Source: Kineothrix sp. MB12-C1
Lineage (GTDB): Bacteria > Bacillota > Clostridia > Lachnospirales > Lachnospiraceae
Direction of reading: 5' to 3'
DNA: 64,000 bases
Assembly: GCF_030863805.1 (NCBI RefSeq)
Contig: NZ_CP132957.1
Span: 2,294,001-2,358,000, forward strand
Shown here: positions 17,224-25,165 of the stretch, piece by piece
Layout: every line of letters starts with the position of its first letter
Numbering within the stretch: the first letter of the stretch is position 1
Notes under the pieces: model-generated
The model's input: the letters and a program-made list of their open reading frames with translations, nothing else
What the model was told of the DNA's origin: nothing
Database searches by the model: none
Translations under genes and position numbers: made by a program

Positions 17224-18570
17224 ATGGAACAAAATAAAGAAACTTCTCAGGAAAATGGCAGGAATAAGCTGGATTCCGATTTCATAACAGAGAAAATCAA
17301 ACAACGGCCGCTGGATAAAAAGAAGCTGCTTCGAAGAACATTGATTACTGCTGCTATGGCAGTTGTTTTCGCTTTGGTGGCCTGTCTTACTTTTTTGATT
17401 CTGGAGCCGGTCCTAAGCAATTGGCTTTACCCTGAGGATGATCCTGTCCCTATTCAGTTGCCTGCGGAAACAGAGGAGATGCTTCCGGAGGATATGATTG
17501 CCGATGAATCGGAGATAGCCCAGCCGGAGCCGCCTGCGGAAATAGAGCTCCAGGATGAGCAGATTGCTCAAGTTCTCGATAATATCAGGCTGAGCAGTGA
17601 GGACTATTCTGCCATGTATAACGGTTTAGCCGATGTGGCGAAAGAAGCGGCTAAGTCAATCGTAACAGTTACCGGTTCGGTATCTAATGTGGACTGGTTC
17701 AACAATCCTTATGAAAGTGAAGATACCACTTCCGGCATTATTGTAGCGAATCAGGGGAAAGAGATTTTTATTTTAGTTAATTATGAGAAGCTGAAAGATG
17801 CTGAGACCATTATGGTGACCTTCCGAAGCGGTGAACGAGCTCAGGCACAGCTTAAAAAGCAGGATAGCAACACAAAACTGGCCATAATATCGATGGCAGA
17901 AAGTGATGTGGAAGAAGAGACATTGCAAGGAATTAAGCCGGCTGATTTATCGGGAAGCTCTAGTAATCGAGCGATCTTAGGTAAGCCGGTCATTGCTGTA
18001 GGAAGTCCGATGGGAACGAGCGATTCCGTCTGCTATGGAGTTATTACTTCTAACAATGTAGTTCTTAATATGATAGATTCTTTCTATAAGGTGTTGACGA
18101 CGGATATCTACGGGAGCCAGAATGCGTCCGGTGTGCTCGTGAATCTGGATGGGCAGGTACTTGGTATTATCGACAACACATATAATAGCGAAGATATGAA
18201 AAATCTCGTGTCGGCAATAGGAATTACAGAGCTGCGCAGAAAGATAGAAAAGATGAGTAATGAAAAGGATCAGGCTTACCTTGGAACTTATGGAACGGAT
18301 GTGACAGAGGAAGCGAACGAAGACCTTGGAGTGCCTTATGGGGCGTATATCACCGAGATAGAGATGGATTCCCCGGCGATGAATGCGGGAATACAAAGCG
18401 GTGATATTATTACGGCAATCGGAGAAAAAGAAATTAAAACTTACGGTGACTTGGTGACGGCTATGATGGAACTACATCCTGATCAGAGCGTTACTATCTC
18501 TTTGATGCGCCAGGGACCGGAGGAGTATCTTCCGATGGAAGTAGAGGTTATACTCGGGAAATTAGAGTAA
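17224..18570 (+). CDS. Membrane-anchored HtrA/DegP-like protein with degenerate protease site and PDZ domain
   Basis: A 448-residue protein with a cytoplasmic N-terminus, one membrane span (~38-60), an acidic linker, a trypsin-like HtrA domain (~135-340) and a C-terminal PDZ domain (~350-445; GAYITEIEMDSPAMNAGIQS). The HtrA fold is clear from GKPVIAVGSPMG and GVLVNLDGQVLGI, but the catalytic triad is gone. The His-bearing TNNHVV segment is ILVNYEKL (183-190). The Asp-bearing DTDLAV segment is DSNTKLAI (Lys218). The GNSGG serine loop is QNASG (Ala301). It is therefore probably not a protease; a PDZ-linked binding or scaffold role is inferred. It precedes yhaM on the same strand. Confidence 0.85.
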   Translation: MEQNKETSQENGRNKLDSDFITEKIKQRPLDKKKLLRRTLITAAMAVVFALVACLTFLILEPVLSNWLYPEDDPVPIQLPAETEEMLPEDMIADESEIAQPEPPAEIELQDEQIAQVLDNIRLSSEDYSAMYNGLADVAKEAAKSIVTVTGSVSNVDWFNNPYESEDTTSGIIVANQGKEIFILVNYEKLKDAETIMVTFRSGERAQAQLKKQDSNTKLAIISMAESDVEEETLQGIKPADLSGSSSNRAILGKPVIAVGSPMGTSDSVCYGVITSNNVVLNMIDSFYKVLTTDIYGSQNASGVLVNLDGQVLGIIDNTYNSEDMKNLVSAIGITELRRKIEKMSNEKDQAYLGTYGTDVTEEANEDLGVPYGAYITEIEMDSPAMNAGIQSGDIITAIGEKEIKTYGDLVTAMMELHPDQSVTISLMRQGPEEYLPMEVEVILGKLE

Positions 18571-18608
18571 GGGCAATAGAACATAAGAAAGGAAATTTGG
18601 AAGTTTAT

Positions 18609-19553
18609 ATGAAATATATTAAGGATTATAAGGATGGAGACAGAGTCTTCGATATTTATTTATGTAAGCATAAGCAGTCCGCAGTGACGAAAAACGGGAA
18701 GTCATATGATAATCTGATTTTGCAAGATAAGACAGGAACGGTAGATGCGAAAATATGGGATCCGAATAACCCGGGCATCGGAGATTTCGATACATTGGAC
18801 TATATTGAAGTATACGGGGATGTGACGAGCTTTCAGAATGCACTTCAAGTTAATGTAAAGCGTATCAGAAGATGCCAGGAGGGTGAATTCAATCCTGCAG
18901 ACTATCTTCCGGTGAGCAGTAAGAATATAGAAGAAATGTTCGCAGAGCTGTTAAGCTACATAAGAGCGATTGAGAATAAATACTTGAGAAAGCTTATGGA
19001 AGCATTTTTTGTAGAGGATACGGAGTTTATTAAGACATTCAAGCAATCATCTGCGGCGAAAACTGTTCACCACGGTTTCGTCGGCGGGCTTCTCGAGCAT
19101 ACCTTAGGTGTTGTGAAGTTATGCGATTATTACTGCAAGGCATATCCTCTGTTAAAAAAAGATTTATTAATCAGCGCAGCTATTTGTCATGATATAGGAA
19201 AGACGAGAGAATTATCTCTTTTCCCAGAAAATGATTATACCGATGAAGGGCAATTCCTTGGACATATTATAATAGGGACGGAGATGATTGGAGAGAAAAT
19301 AAGAAGAATCGAAGGATTCCCATCTCTTCTTTCAGGCGAGTTAAAGCATTGTATTCTCGCTCATCATGGAGAATACGAATATGGTTCACCGAAAAAGCCT
19401 GCAATTATAGAAGCAGTCGCTCTTAACTTTGCAGATAATACAGATGCTAAGATTCAGACATTCACAGAGATTCTAAATGCATCTACAGAATCAGGATGGC
19501 TTGGATACAACCGATTGTTCGAATCCAACCTGAGGGGAACGAAGCTGGAATAA
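18609..19553 (+). CDS. yhaM: YhaM-type 3'-5' exonuclease (OB fold plus HD domain)
   Basis: A 314-residue protein. The N-terminal OB-fold nucleic-acid-binding domain (MKYIKDYKDGDRV, then ILQDKTGTVDAKIWDPNN) is followed by an HD metal-dependent phosphohydrolase domain with HHGFVGGLLEHTLGV, AAICHDIGKTREL and AHHGEYEYGSPKKPA. YhaM in Bacillus subtilis is an exonuclease degrading RNA and DNA 3' ends. ATG 18609 is chosen because GGAAG lies five bases upstream and the resulting N-terminus matches the family; an in-frame TTG at 18597 is an alternative. Length and metal ligands look normal. Confidence 0.9.
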   Translation: MKYIKDYKDGDRVFDIYLCKHKQSAVTKNGKSYDNLILQDKTGTVDAKIWDPNNPGIGDFDTLDYIEVYGDVTSFQNALQVNVKRIRRCQEGEFNPADYLPVSSKNIEEMFAELLSYIRAIENKYLRKLMEAFFVEDTEFIKTFKQSSAAKTVHHGFVGGLLEHTLGVVKLCDYYCKAYPLLKKDLLISAAICHDIGKTRELSLFPENDYTDEGQFLGHIIIGTEMIGEKIRRIEGFPSLLSGELKHCILAHHGEYEYGSPKKPAIIEAVALNFADNTDAKIQTFTEILNASTESGWLGYNRLFESNLRGTKLE

Positions 19554-19600
19554 AAGGAGTAAGAAAGCTGAAAAGATATTTTGCGTGCATATAGGTTACA

Positions 19601-19634
19601 GTTACTGCTCACAGGTTTGCCTGTGAACAGTAAC
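19601..19634 (+). repeat. Strong palindromic-family hairpin in the rlmD leader
   Basis: GTTACTGCTCACAGG (19601-19615) and CCTGTGAACAGTAAC (19620-19634) form a 15-base stem with one mismatch and a TTTG loop. It ends only four bases before the GGAGA ribosome binding site of rlmD, so in the mRNA it would lie directly against the initiation region. Confidence 0.65.
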
Positions 19635-19648
19635 CATGGAGAATGAGA

Positions 19649-21076
19649 ATGGAATATAAGGAATACAAGAAAAATGACATTCTTACAGTGACAATTGATG
19701 ATATGGGAAATGACGGAGAGGGTATAGGTAAGATAGACGGCTATACCCTCTTCATAAAAGATGCGGTAATCGGAGATGTTGTGAGCTGTAAGATTATGAA
19801 GGCAAAGAAGAACTATGCCTATGCCAAATTAGAGAAGGTGCTTGCTCCTTCGTCGGCTCGTACCGAACCAATCTGTAAATATTACAGACAGTGCGGAGGG
19901 TGTCAGCTTCAGGCGATGAGCTATGAAGCACAATTAGAATATAAACAGAATAAGGTGCGGAATCATCTGATCAGAATCGGAGGTTTCGACAAAGAACTTG
20001 TGGAAACTGTGATGGAACCGATTGTAGGTATGGAACAGCCGTATTATTATCGTAATAAAGCACAGTTCCCGGTGGGAACGGACAAAGAAGGGAATTTGAT
20101 TTCCGGCTTTTATGCCGGAAGAACCCATGATATTATTGCTAATACTGATTGTGCCCTCGGTGTGAAGGAGAACCAGGAGATATTAGAGATAGTTCTTGCC
20201 TATATGAAAGATAACGGCATAACAGCCTATCATGAGAAGAGCGGAAAAGGAACTGTAAGACATATATTGATTCGGAAAGGCTTTACCAGCGGAGAAATTA
20301 TGGTATGTCTGGTGGTCAATTTGAAAAAGTCTCTTCCGGCACAAGATCAGCTTGTTGATCTGCTGAAAAAAGTTCCTGGGATAACAAGCGTGTCATTAAG
20401 TATCAACATGGAACGGACTAATGTAATTATGGGAAAAGAAGTACGCACTATTTGGGGGCGTGATACGATTATGGACACGATTCATGTGAGGAATACTTCT
20501 GATTTTTCCCTGACGAATCAGTCCATTGATTTTTGTATTTCTCCGCTTTCCTTTTATCAGGTGAATCCGGTGCAGACCGAGAAGCTCTATAGCCTTGCAT
20601 TGGAATATGCAGGGCTTACAGGGAAAGAAACAGTATGGGATCTATACTGCGGTATTGGAACGATTTCTTTATTCCTGGCAGGAAGAGCAAAGAAGGTGTA
20701 TGGAGTCGAAATCGTACCGCAGGCAATCGAAGATGCAAGGAAAAATACTGAATTGAATGGAATTACCAATGCAGAATTCTTCGTAGGAAAAGCGGAGGAA
20801 GTACTCCCTGAGAAATATGAAAAAGAGGGGATCTATGCAGATGTTATCGTCGTAGACCCTCCTAGAAAAGGCTGTGATGAAGCCTGTCTCAACACAATGC
20901 TCAAGATGCAGCCGAAACGAATCGTATATGTGAGCTGCGACTCCGCTACCCTGGCCCGAGATATGAAAGTGCTGTGCGAAGGCGGATATGAAGTGGTGAA
21001 AGTGCGGGCTGTGGATCAGTTTGGACAGACGGTGCATGTTGAGACGGTAGTATTAATGTCACGGGTAGATGGCTGA
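19649..21076 (+). CDS. rlmD: 23S rRNA (uracil-5)-methyltransferase, RlmD/RlmCD family
   Basis: A TrmA-family methyltransferase of about 475 residues. It has an N-terminal TRAM/OB domain (DILTVTIDDMGNDGEGIGKI) and an Fe-S cluster motif with CKYYRQCGGCQ. The SAM-binding fold has WDLYCGIGTISLFLAGRAKK. The catalytic part has VVDPPRKGCDEACL and the nucleophile-containing YVSCDSATLARD. It makes 5-methyluridine in 23S rRNA. ATG 19649 is preferred over ATG 19643 because the GGAGA at 19638-19642 is too close to the latter. It is followed by a terminator at 21111. Confidence 0.93.
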   Translation: MEYKEYKKNDILTVTIDDMGNDGEGIGKIDGYTLFIKDAVIGDVVSCKIMKAKKNYAYAKLEKVLAPSSARTEPICKYYRQCGGCQLQAMSYEAQLEYKQNKVRNHLIRIGGFDKELVETVMEPIVGMEQPYYYRNKAQFPVGTDKEGNLISGFYAGRTHDIIANTDCALGVKENQEILEIVLAYMKDNGITAYHEKSGKGTVRHILIRKGFTSGEIMVCLVVNLKKSLPAQDQLVDLLKKVPGITSVSLSINMERTNVIMGKEVRTIWGRDTIMDTIHVRNTSDFSLTNQSIDFCISPLSFYQVNPVQTEKLYSLALEYAGLTGKETVWDLYCGIGTISLFLAGRAKKVYGVEIVPQAIEDARKNTELNGITNAEFFVGKAEEVLPEKYEKEGIYADVIVVDPPRKGCDEACLNTMLKMQPKRIVYVSCDSATLARDMKVLCEGGYEVVKVRAVDQFGQTVHVETVVLMSRVDG

Positions 21077-21110
21077 AAGGCTGATTTAATGGGGTTTTAG
21101 AGAATATAGA

Positions 21111-21152
21111 AAAACGGCAGAGCTAGTTGGAAAACTGGCTCCGCCGTTTTTT
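21111..21152 (+). terminator. Rho-independent terminator after rlmD
   Basis: AAAACGGCAGAGC pairs with GGCTCCGCCGTTTT around a short A-rich loop, with a T6 run. It marks the right boundary of the core-like segment. Confidence 0.85.
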
Positions 21153-21264
21153 GCGTTCTGGGGAAATATATCTATCGATACGGATTTTAGCTTGTTAAAG
21201 TGTGATAGTGGTCGGAAACATGTCTATGGCTGAAATTGAGGAACGGTCGTTCTTGGGAACATAT

Positions 21265-21837
21265 CTATTTCTCAAGTATAGAAGAAACCCCATGACTGAG
21301 CAGCGTTTCGCTTAACTCTGTCAGTTCGTCTAATGGAATCGCCTTCCCGTCAGCCACCCACTGCCGATATATATCCAGCGAACTGGTTGCCAGAAAATTG
21401 TTGATAATATTTTGCTTTGCCTGGCATAGATGGGCATAGGGATTATGACGGTTGCGATTATGTTTTAATGCCACAGTAAACATTTTATTACAGAAAGTCC
21501 GATAGCTGGGAGCACAAATCAGCCGCTCCATAAATATGTCCTGCTGTCCGATACATTCAAAGAAAACCCGGTTTGCTTCGTTCATCGGCATGGAGGCAGG
21601 AATTTTGTCAATCTCCTCAAAATAAAGGGAAGCAGCCTCTTTGAGAACATTTTCAAATAAAGCCTCAATACAAGTGTAGTGCAGATAAAAAGTCTTTCTA
21701 TGAATGCGGGCACGTTCTGTCAATTCCTTGACCGTTATTTCATTGGCATCCATTTCACAGACCATTTCCCGAAAGGTATTCATAATCGCTTCCTTTGTTT
21801 TTTGGACTCTCAGGTCTATTTTTTTATCTCCAATCAT
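21265..21837 (-). CDS. TetR/AcrR-family regulator
   Basis: A 190-residue regulator with an N-terminal TetR helix-turn-helix (KTKEAIMNTFREMVCEMDAN, then EITVKELTERARIHRKTFYL). Its C-terminal helical ligand-binding domain is variable. It is transcribed divergently from the cyclophilin-fold and cupin genes with only about 50 bases between, so it probably represses them and itself. Its inducer is unknown. Confidence 0.88.
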   Translation of the reverse strand: MIGDKKIDLRVQKTKEAIMNTFREMVCEMDANEITVKELTERARIHRKTFYLHYTCIEALFENVLKEAASLYFEEIDKIPASMPMNEANRVFFECIGQQDIFMERLICAPSYRTFCNKMFTVALKHNRNRHNPYAHLCQAKQNIINNFLATSSLDIYRQWVADGKAIPLDELTELSETLLSHGVSSILEK

Positions 21838-21889
21838 TCTAGTTCACTCCTTATACTATCCAGATTTTTAAATGTGTGGCGTAAACCAC

Positions 21890-22396
21890 ATGATAAAAAT
21901 ACTGGCAATTGCAATCATTGGCTGTTCCAATTACAATTATAATATCCTTGAAGCGAAAAAGCAACACGAGGATATAAAAGTTTTAAAGATAAAATACCAA
22001 CGACGCATGGATGTTTTACGGGGAAGAATATCATTGACAACACCGATTACGCTTACAGCTGGGAAAGTAATTATAAAAACATCGCTCAATCACACGATTG
22101 CAGCACAGGATCTAAAAAAACGTTTACCACTCAAGCTGTCTGCTTGCCGCTCTTCAAATGGTTATACCTGCATGACAGCTTGTGGTGTCTTTGATCCGAC
22201 GGAAACCCAATCAGGATGGAAAAACGGAGATATCAGCATTGCTGGGGGACGGCTTCACATATTCTTTGATGGAGAAGCGGCTTCAAAGAAGCATTGGGGA
22301 ATGATGGTCATTGCTCATCTGGATGAAACGGCACTGGAACAGGTGAGAGCGTTGCCGGAATTGATACAGTTGAAAATTGAGTTGGAAACAGTTTAG
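21890..22396 (+). CDS. Cyclophilin-like fold protein, atypical N-terminus
   Basis: A protein of about 168 residues from ATG 21890; an earlier ATG at 21872 is in frame. From residue ~57 on it matches small cyclophilin-like fold proteins of Firmicutes (TAAQDL-type segment IAAQDLKKRLPLKLSACRSS, then NGDISIAGGRLHIFFDGEAA and a closing beta segment). The first ~50 residues (KILAIAIIGCSNYNYNILEA) do not look like the usual secretion signal, and no clear ribosome binding site is visible. The 5' part may be degraded or swapped. It lies 18 bases before a cupin gene, likely one unit. The function of these proteins is not known. Confidence 0.6.
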   Translation: MIKILAIAIIGCSNYNYNILEAKKQHEDIKVLKIKYQRRMDVLRGRISLTTPITLTAGKVIIKTSLNHTIAAQDLKKRLPLKLSACRSSNGYTCMTACGVFDPTETQSGWKNGDISIAGGRLHIFFDGEAASKKHWGMMVIAHLDETALEQVRALPELIQLKIELETV

Positions 22397-22413
22397 TACA
22401 GGGAGGCGATTTT

Positions 22414-22806
22414 GTGAAATATACAAGTTTCAATGAATTTAAGAAAGCGAATCTATTTGGAACCGGGATTCCCAATTTTATGCTGGCAAAGAACATGACG
22501 GGAAAATCTTATCTGAAGCCACTGAAGATGGCAGGAAAAGCACTCATGCTTGCCAATGTCACCTTCTCTCCTGGTTCCCGCTGCTTTTGGCATATTCACA
22601 GGGGCAGCCATGGCGGCGGACAGATCTTGATTTGCGCAGCAGGCGAAGGCTGGTATCAGGAAGAAGGGAAGGAACCAATCTCACTGGTTCCCGGTAGTGT
22701 GATCGATATCCCAACGGATCTCCTGCACTGGCATGGTGCGAAAAAGGATAGCTGGTTCAGCCATTTGTCCATTGAAGTACCGGGAGAAAATTGCAGCAAT
22801 GAGTAG
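22414..22806 (+). CDS. Single-domain cupin protein
   Basis: A 130-residue cupin starting at GTG 22414 with GGGAGGCGA upstream. Metal-binding motif 1 is SPGSRCFWHIHRGSHGGGQI (His-x-His), and motif 2 is GSVIDIPTDLLHWHGA with its His. The C-terminal SWFSHLSIEVPGENCSNE is typical of the small cupins found beside flavodoxins, cyclophilin-fold proteins and aldo-keto reductases in gut Firmicutes. The fold and metal ligands are intact; the substrate is unknown. Confidence 0.85.
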   Translation: MKYTSFNEFKKANLFGTGIPNFMLAKNMTGKSYLKPLKMAGKALMLANVTFSPGSRCFWHIHRGSHGGGQILICAAGEGWYQEEGKEPISLVPGSVIDIPTDLLHWHGAKKDSWFSHLSIEVPGENCSNE

Positions 22807-22860
22807 TTAGAGGAAGTCAGTGACAAAATATATAGCGGCTTATAAGGGAGGAAAATCAGA

Positions 22861-23089
22861 ATGGAAACACCGGTAATAAGAAAACGAAAGAAGGTGAAGC
22901 CTTTGCCTATCGTTATAATTGCTGTCATCCTGCTCGTGATTGGAACCGTGCTTTATCTTTTTACCCCATTTGGCTTTTGGAGTGTTCCCCTGGAGGGAGA
23001 ATGCCAGGTGAAAATAACGGTGAATAATACAGAACTGACAGCTACCATGGAAAACAACACCTCTGCACAGGCGTTTCGTCAAATGCTCA
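22861..23089 (+). pseudogene. Truncated membrane-anchored cyclophilin-fold gene
   Basis: From ATG 22861 the frame encodes a basic N-terminus and a membrane anchor (PIVIIAVILLVIGTVLYLF). The first strand and helix of a cyclophilin-like domain follow (CQVKITVNNTELTATMEN, then NTSAQAFRQML). After about residue 76 the family similarity stops abruptly, and the frame continues into unrelated basic sequence to 23199. That sequence is better read on the other strand. The gene was cut at about 23085-23090 by a rearrangement. Confidence 0.7.
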
Positions 23090-23330
23090 GGCGAGGGTCT
23101 CCAGGTCGATATAAATTACGTTCACGCTGTCATCAATTTCGGCATAGGAGAACCTGTCCTGATTGGACCGCAACCGCAAATAGCCGTATCTCATATTAGC
23201 AAAGGTTTCATCGCATTGAAAGTGCGGCCGTGTGCTTTCGCTAATCCAGTTTGATGAACAAGCCTTTTTCCGTCATACAAGCCGTTGATGAGGCATGCAA
23301 TGAAATAGGTATCTGCATGAAAACATATAG
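23087..23330 (-). pseudogene. Fragment of an unidentified gene in inverted orientation
   Basis: On the minus strand two adjacent frames read like real protein. One (about 23330 down to 23195) gives YFIACLINGLYDGKRLVHQT, then GLAKAHGRTFNAMK. The other (about 23210 down to the stop at 23087) gives ETFANMRYGYLRLRSNQDRF, then SYAEIDDSVNVIYIDLETLA. They look like one protein broken by a frameshift, abutting the truncated cyclophilin-fold gene. I do not recognise the family. Confidence 0.4.
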
Positions 23331-23387
23331 ATTTGAACGTAGAAAAAGATTAAACACATCGATTTTAAATTATATACTATGTTTCTC

Positions 23388-23431
23388 TTGACAACATATA
23401 CCATACTTAATAAACTGAATATATATTCAGT
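23388..23431 (+). promoter_or_regulatory. Promoter with 18-bp palindromic operator of the TetR gene
   Basis: TTGACA (23388-23393) and TAAACT (23411-23416) are spaced by 17 bases. An 18-base perfect palindrome ACTGAATATATATTCAGT (23414-23431) overlaps the -10 and start region. This is the layout expected for autorepression by the TetR-type protein encoded 18 bases downstream. Confidence 0.75.
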
Positions 23432-23448
23432 GAAAAGAGGTTCAGTAT

Positions 23449-24033
23449 ATGGGCATTCGAGATGATCAAAGAGAAAAAAGGTATTGGGAGATTCTTTCGG
23501 CAGCACTTGATTTGTTTATAAAAAAAGGATATGCTGCAACAAAAGTCACGGACATTGCCAAGGCGGTTGGCATGAGTACGGGGCTTTTGTTTCATTATTT
23601 TAAGTCCAAGGAAGCGCTTTATGAAGAGTTGATTAAAATCGGAATTTCTGGCCCGGATAACGCGCTGCCAACAGAAGAGGACGAGCCATTGTCCTATTTG
23701 CAAAACACTGCAGAATCCATATTCAGCGGTTTGAAAGAACACCCTTTTGCGGCCAAAATGTTTGTTTTGATGGGTCAGATATACTACACCGAATCTGCGC
23801 CTCAATCGCTTAAAGACGATGTTATGGCACTGGATATTTACACTTCCACCATAGATTTAATGAGTCGTGGTCAGCAGCGAGGTGTGATTCGCGATGGTGA
23901 TCCTTACGCATTGAGTATTGCCTATTGGAGCGCTATTCAAGGTATCTGTGAGCAAATGGCAGTATTGCCGGACGCACCCTGCCCTAAAGGTGAGTGGATT
24001 GCGGATATGTTTAGGAATAGAGTAAGGAATTGA
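23449..24033 (+). CDS. TetR/AcrR-family regulator
   Basis: A 194-residue regulator. The N-terminal helix-turn-helix is YWEILSAALDLFIKKGYAAT, then KVTDIAKAVGMSTGLLFHYF, the normal TetR recognition helix. The C-terminal domain is all-helical. Start ATG 23449 has AAAGAGG upstream. The palindrome at 23414 is its probable operator. A gene fragment and the EFR1 gene follow on the same strand. Confidence 0.9.
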   Translation: MGIRDDQREKRYWEILSAALDLFIKKGYAATKVTDIAKAVGMSTGLLFHYFKSKEALYEELIKIGISGPDNALPTEEDEPLSYLQNTAESIFSGLKEHPFAAKMFVLMGQIYYTESAPQSLKDDVMALDIYTSTIDLMSRGQQRGVIRDGDPYALSIAYWSAIQGICEQMAVLPDAPCPKGEWIADMFRNRVRN

Positions 24034-24059
24034 TGAAAGTAGTAAAAGCGATCTTAGTT

Positions 24060-24252
24060 AGCCGAAAAAATAAAAAAACAATTAGTGAATAGTAGCAAAG
24101 CCTTTTCTAATAAATTACGCAAAGTCGTTATGAAATTGGCTATATGCATAGAATCTTTTGGAGGTATTCCGCCTTTTACGTCACCCCAAAACCAGGATTG
24201 GCTGTTATTTGAGCATGTAAACCGACTAATTCAAGCAATCGCTTCAGAGTAG
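24060..24252 (+). pseudogene. C-terminal fragment of an unidentified gene
   Basis: An open frame without a convincing start ends at TAG 24250-24252. It reads EKIKKQLVNSSKAFSNKLRK, then LAICIESFGGIPPFTSPQNQ and DWLLFEHVNRLIQAIASE. The composition looks like real protein, but no family is recognised and no ribosome binding site precedes it. It may be the tail of a lost gene between the TetR and EFR1 genes. Confidence 0.35.
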
Positions 24253-24265
24253 CGAGGTACATAGT

Positions 24266-25165
24266 ATGATGAATACATATTCCAACATAAAAATCGCCTA
24301 TTATTCTGGCACCGGCGGTACAGAATTAGCGGCAAAGAGTTTCCAAAGCCGATTAGAAACAGAGGGCTGTATATGCACCATTGAAAAGATAACCGATGGA
24401 ATGGATCATGACCAATGTGACCATGGTTTGCTTCTCTTGCTGTTTCCGGTCCATGCATTCAATGCACCAGATGCAGTTTACAAGTGGATTGATGGATTGG
24501 ATACTGTAAAACGCATTTCCGCGGCTGTAGTCTCAGTTTCGGGAGCTGGAGAGGTTTGTCCTAACACAGCCTGCCGAGTCAGCAGTATCAAGCGGTTAAC
24601 AAAAAAAGGCTACCATGTTTTATATGAAAGAATGATTGTCATGCCCTCCAACTGGGTTGCACCTGCACCGGGTCCATTACCCTATCTGCTAATGCAGGCA
24701 TTACCAAAAGCCGTTGCTCAAATCACCAGCGATTTACTGCTGGGTATCTGTAAAAAAAGCAAGCCATTTTGGTTTGACAGAATTTTTTCTATGATGGGAA
24801 AACTGGAAACCTTCGGTGGACACTACTGGGGTAAGCGGATAAAGGTATTGGAGCACTGTACAAAATGCGGATGGTGTGTAGGGCACTGCCCTTCCGGTAA
24901 TATAACTATGTTAAATGGAAAACCAACCTTTGCTGATCAATGTCATTTCTGCCTAAAATGCATCTATGGCTGTCCAAGCAAGGCCTTAGAACCGGGAACC
25001 TGTAAATTTGTTGTCATTCAAGAGGGTTACTGCTTGCAGGATATTTCAAAAAAACACCCACAAGATCCTCAGATACCTGTTAAAGATTTGAAAGCAGGAC
25101 TTTTTTGGCTAGGGGTTAAGAAATATCTAGTGTCTTTAAGCAGCAATCAGGGGGGGAACAAGTGA
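24266..25165 (+). CDS. EFR1-family flavodoxin/ferredoxin fusion
   Basis: A 299-residue redox protein. Its N-terminal flavodoxin-like domain starts IKIAYYSGTGGTELAAKSF, with the FMN phosphate loop. The C-terminal part carries two [4Fe-4S] ferredoxin motifs: CTKCGWCVGHCPSG and CHFCLKCIYGCPSKA. EFR1 proteins are predicted electron carriers in anaerobes; no partner is known. The gene overlaps the next one by four bases (GTGA, 25162-25165), so they are co-translated. Confidence 0.88.
   Translation: MMNTYSNIKIAYYSGTGGTELAAKSFQSRLETEGCICTIEKITDGMDHDQCDHGLLLLLFPVHAFNAPDAVYKWIDGLDTVKRISAAVVSVSGAGEVCPNTACRVSSIKRLTKKGYHVLYERMIVMPSNWVAPAPGPLPYLLMQALPKAVAQITSDLLLGICKKSKPFWFDRIFSMMGKLETFGGHYWGKRIKVLEHCTKCGWCVGHCPSGNITMLNGKPTFADQCHFCLKCIYGCPSKALEPGTCKFVVIQEGYCLQDISKKHPQDPQIPVKDLKAGLFWLGVKKYLVSLSSNQGGNK

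Noticed and set aside
183-19634. GTTAC-type palindromes as a CRISPR array
   Set aside because: The copies are kilobases apart, vary in length and are not separated by uniform spacers; no cas genes are present.
23273-23506. 77-codon minus-strand frame over the TetR promoter
   Set aside because: It overlaps a well-formed promoter/operator and has no ribosome binding site or recognisable composition.
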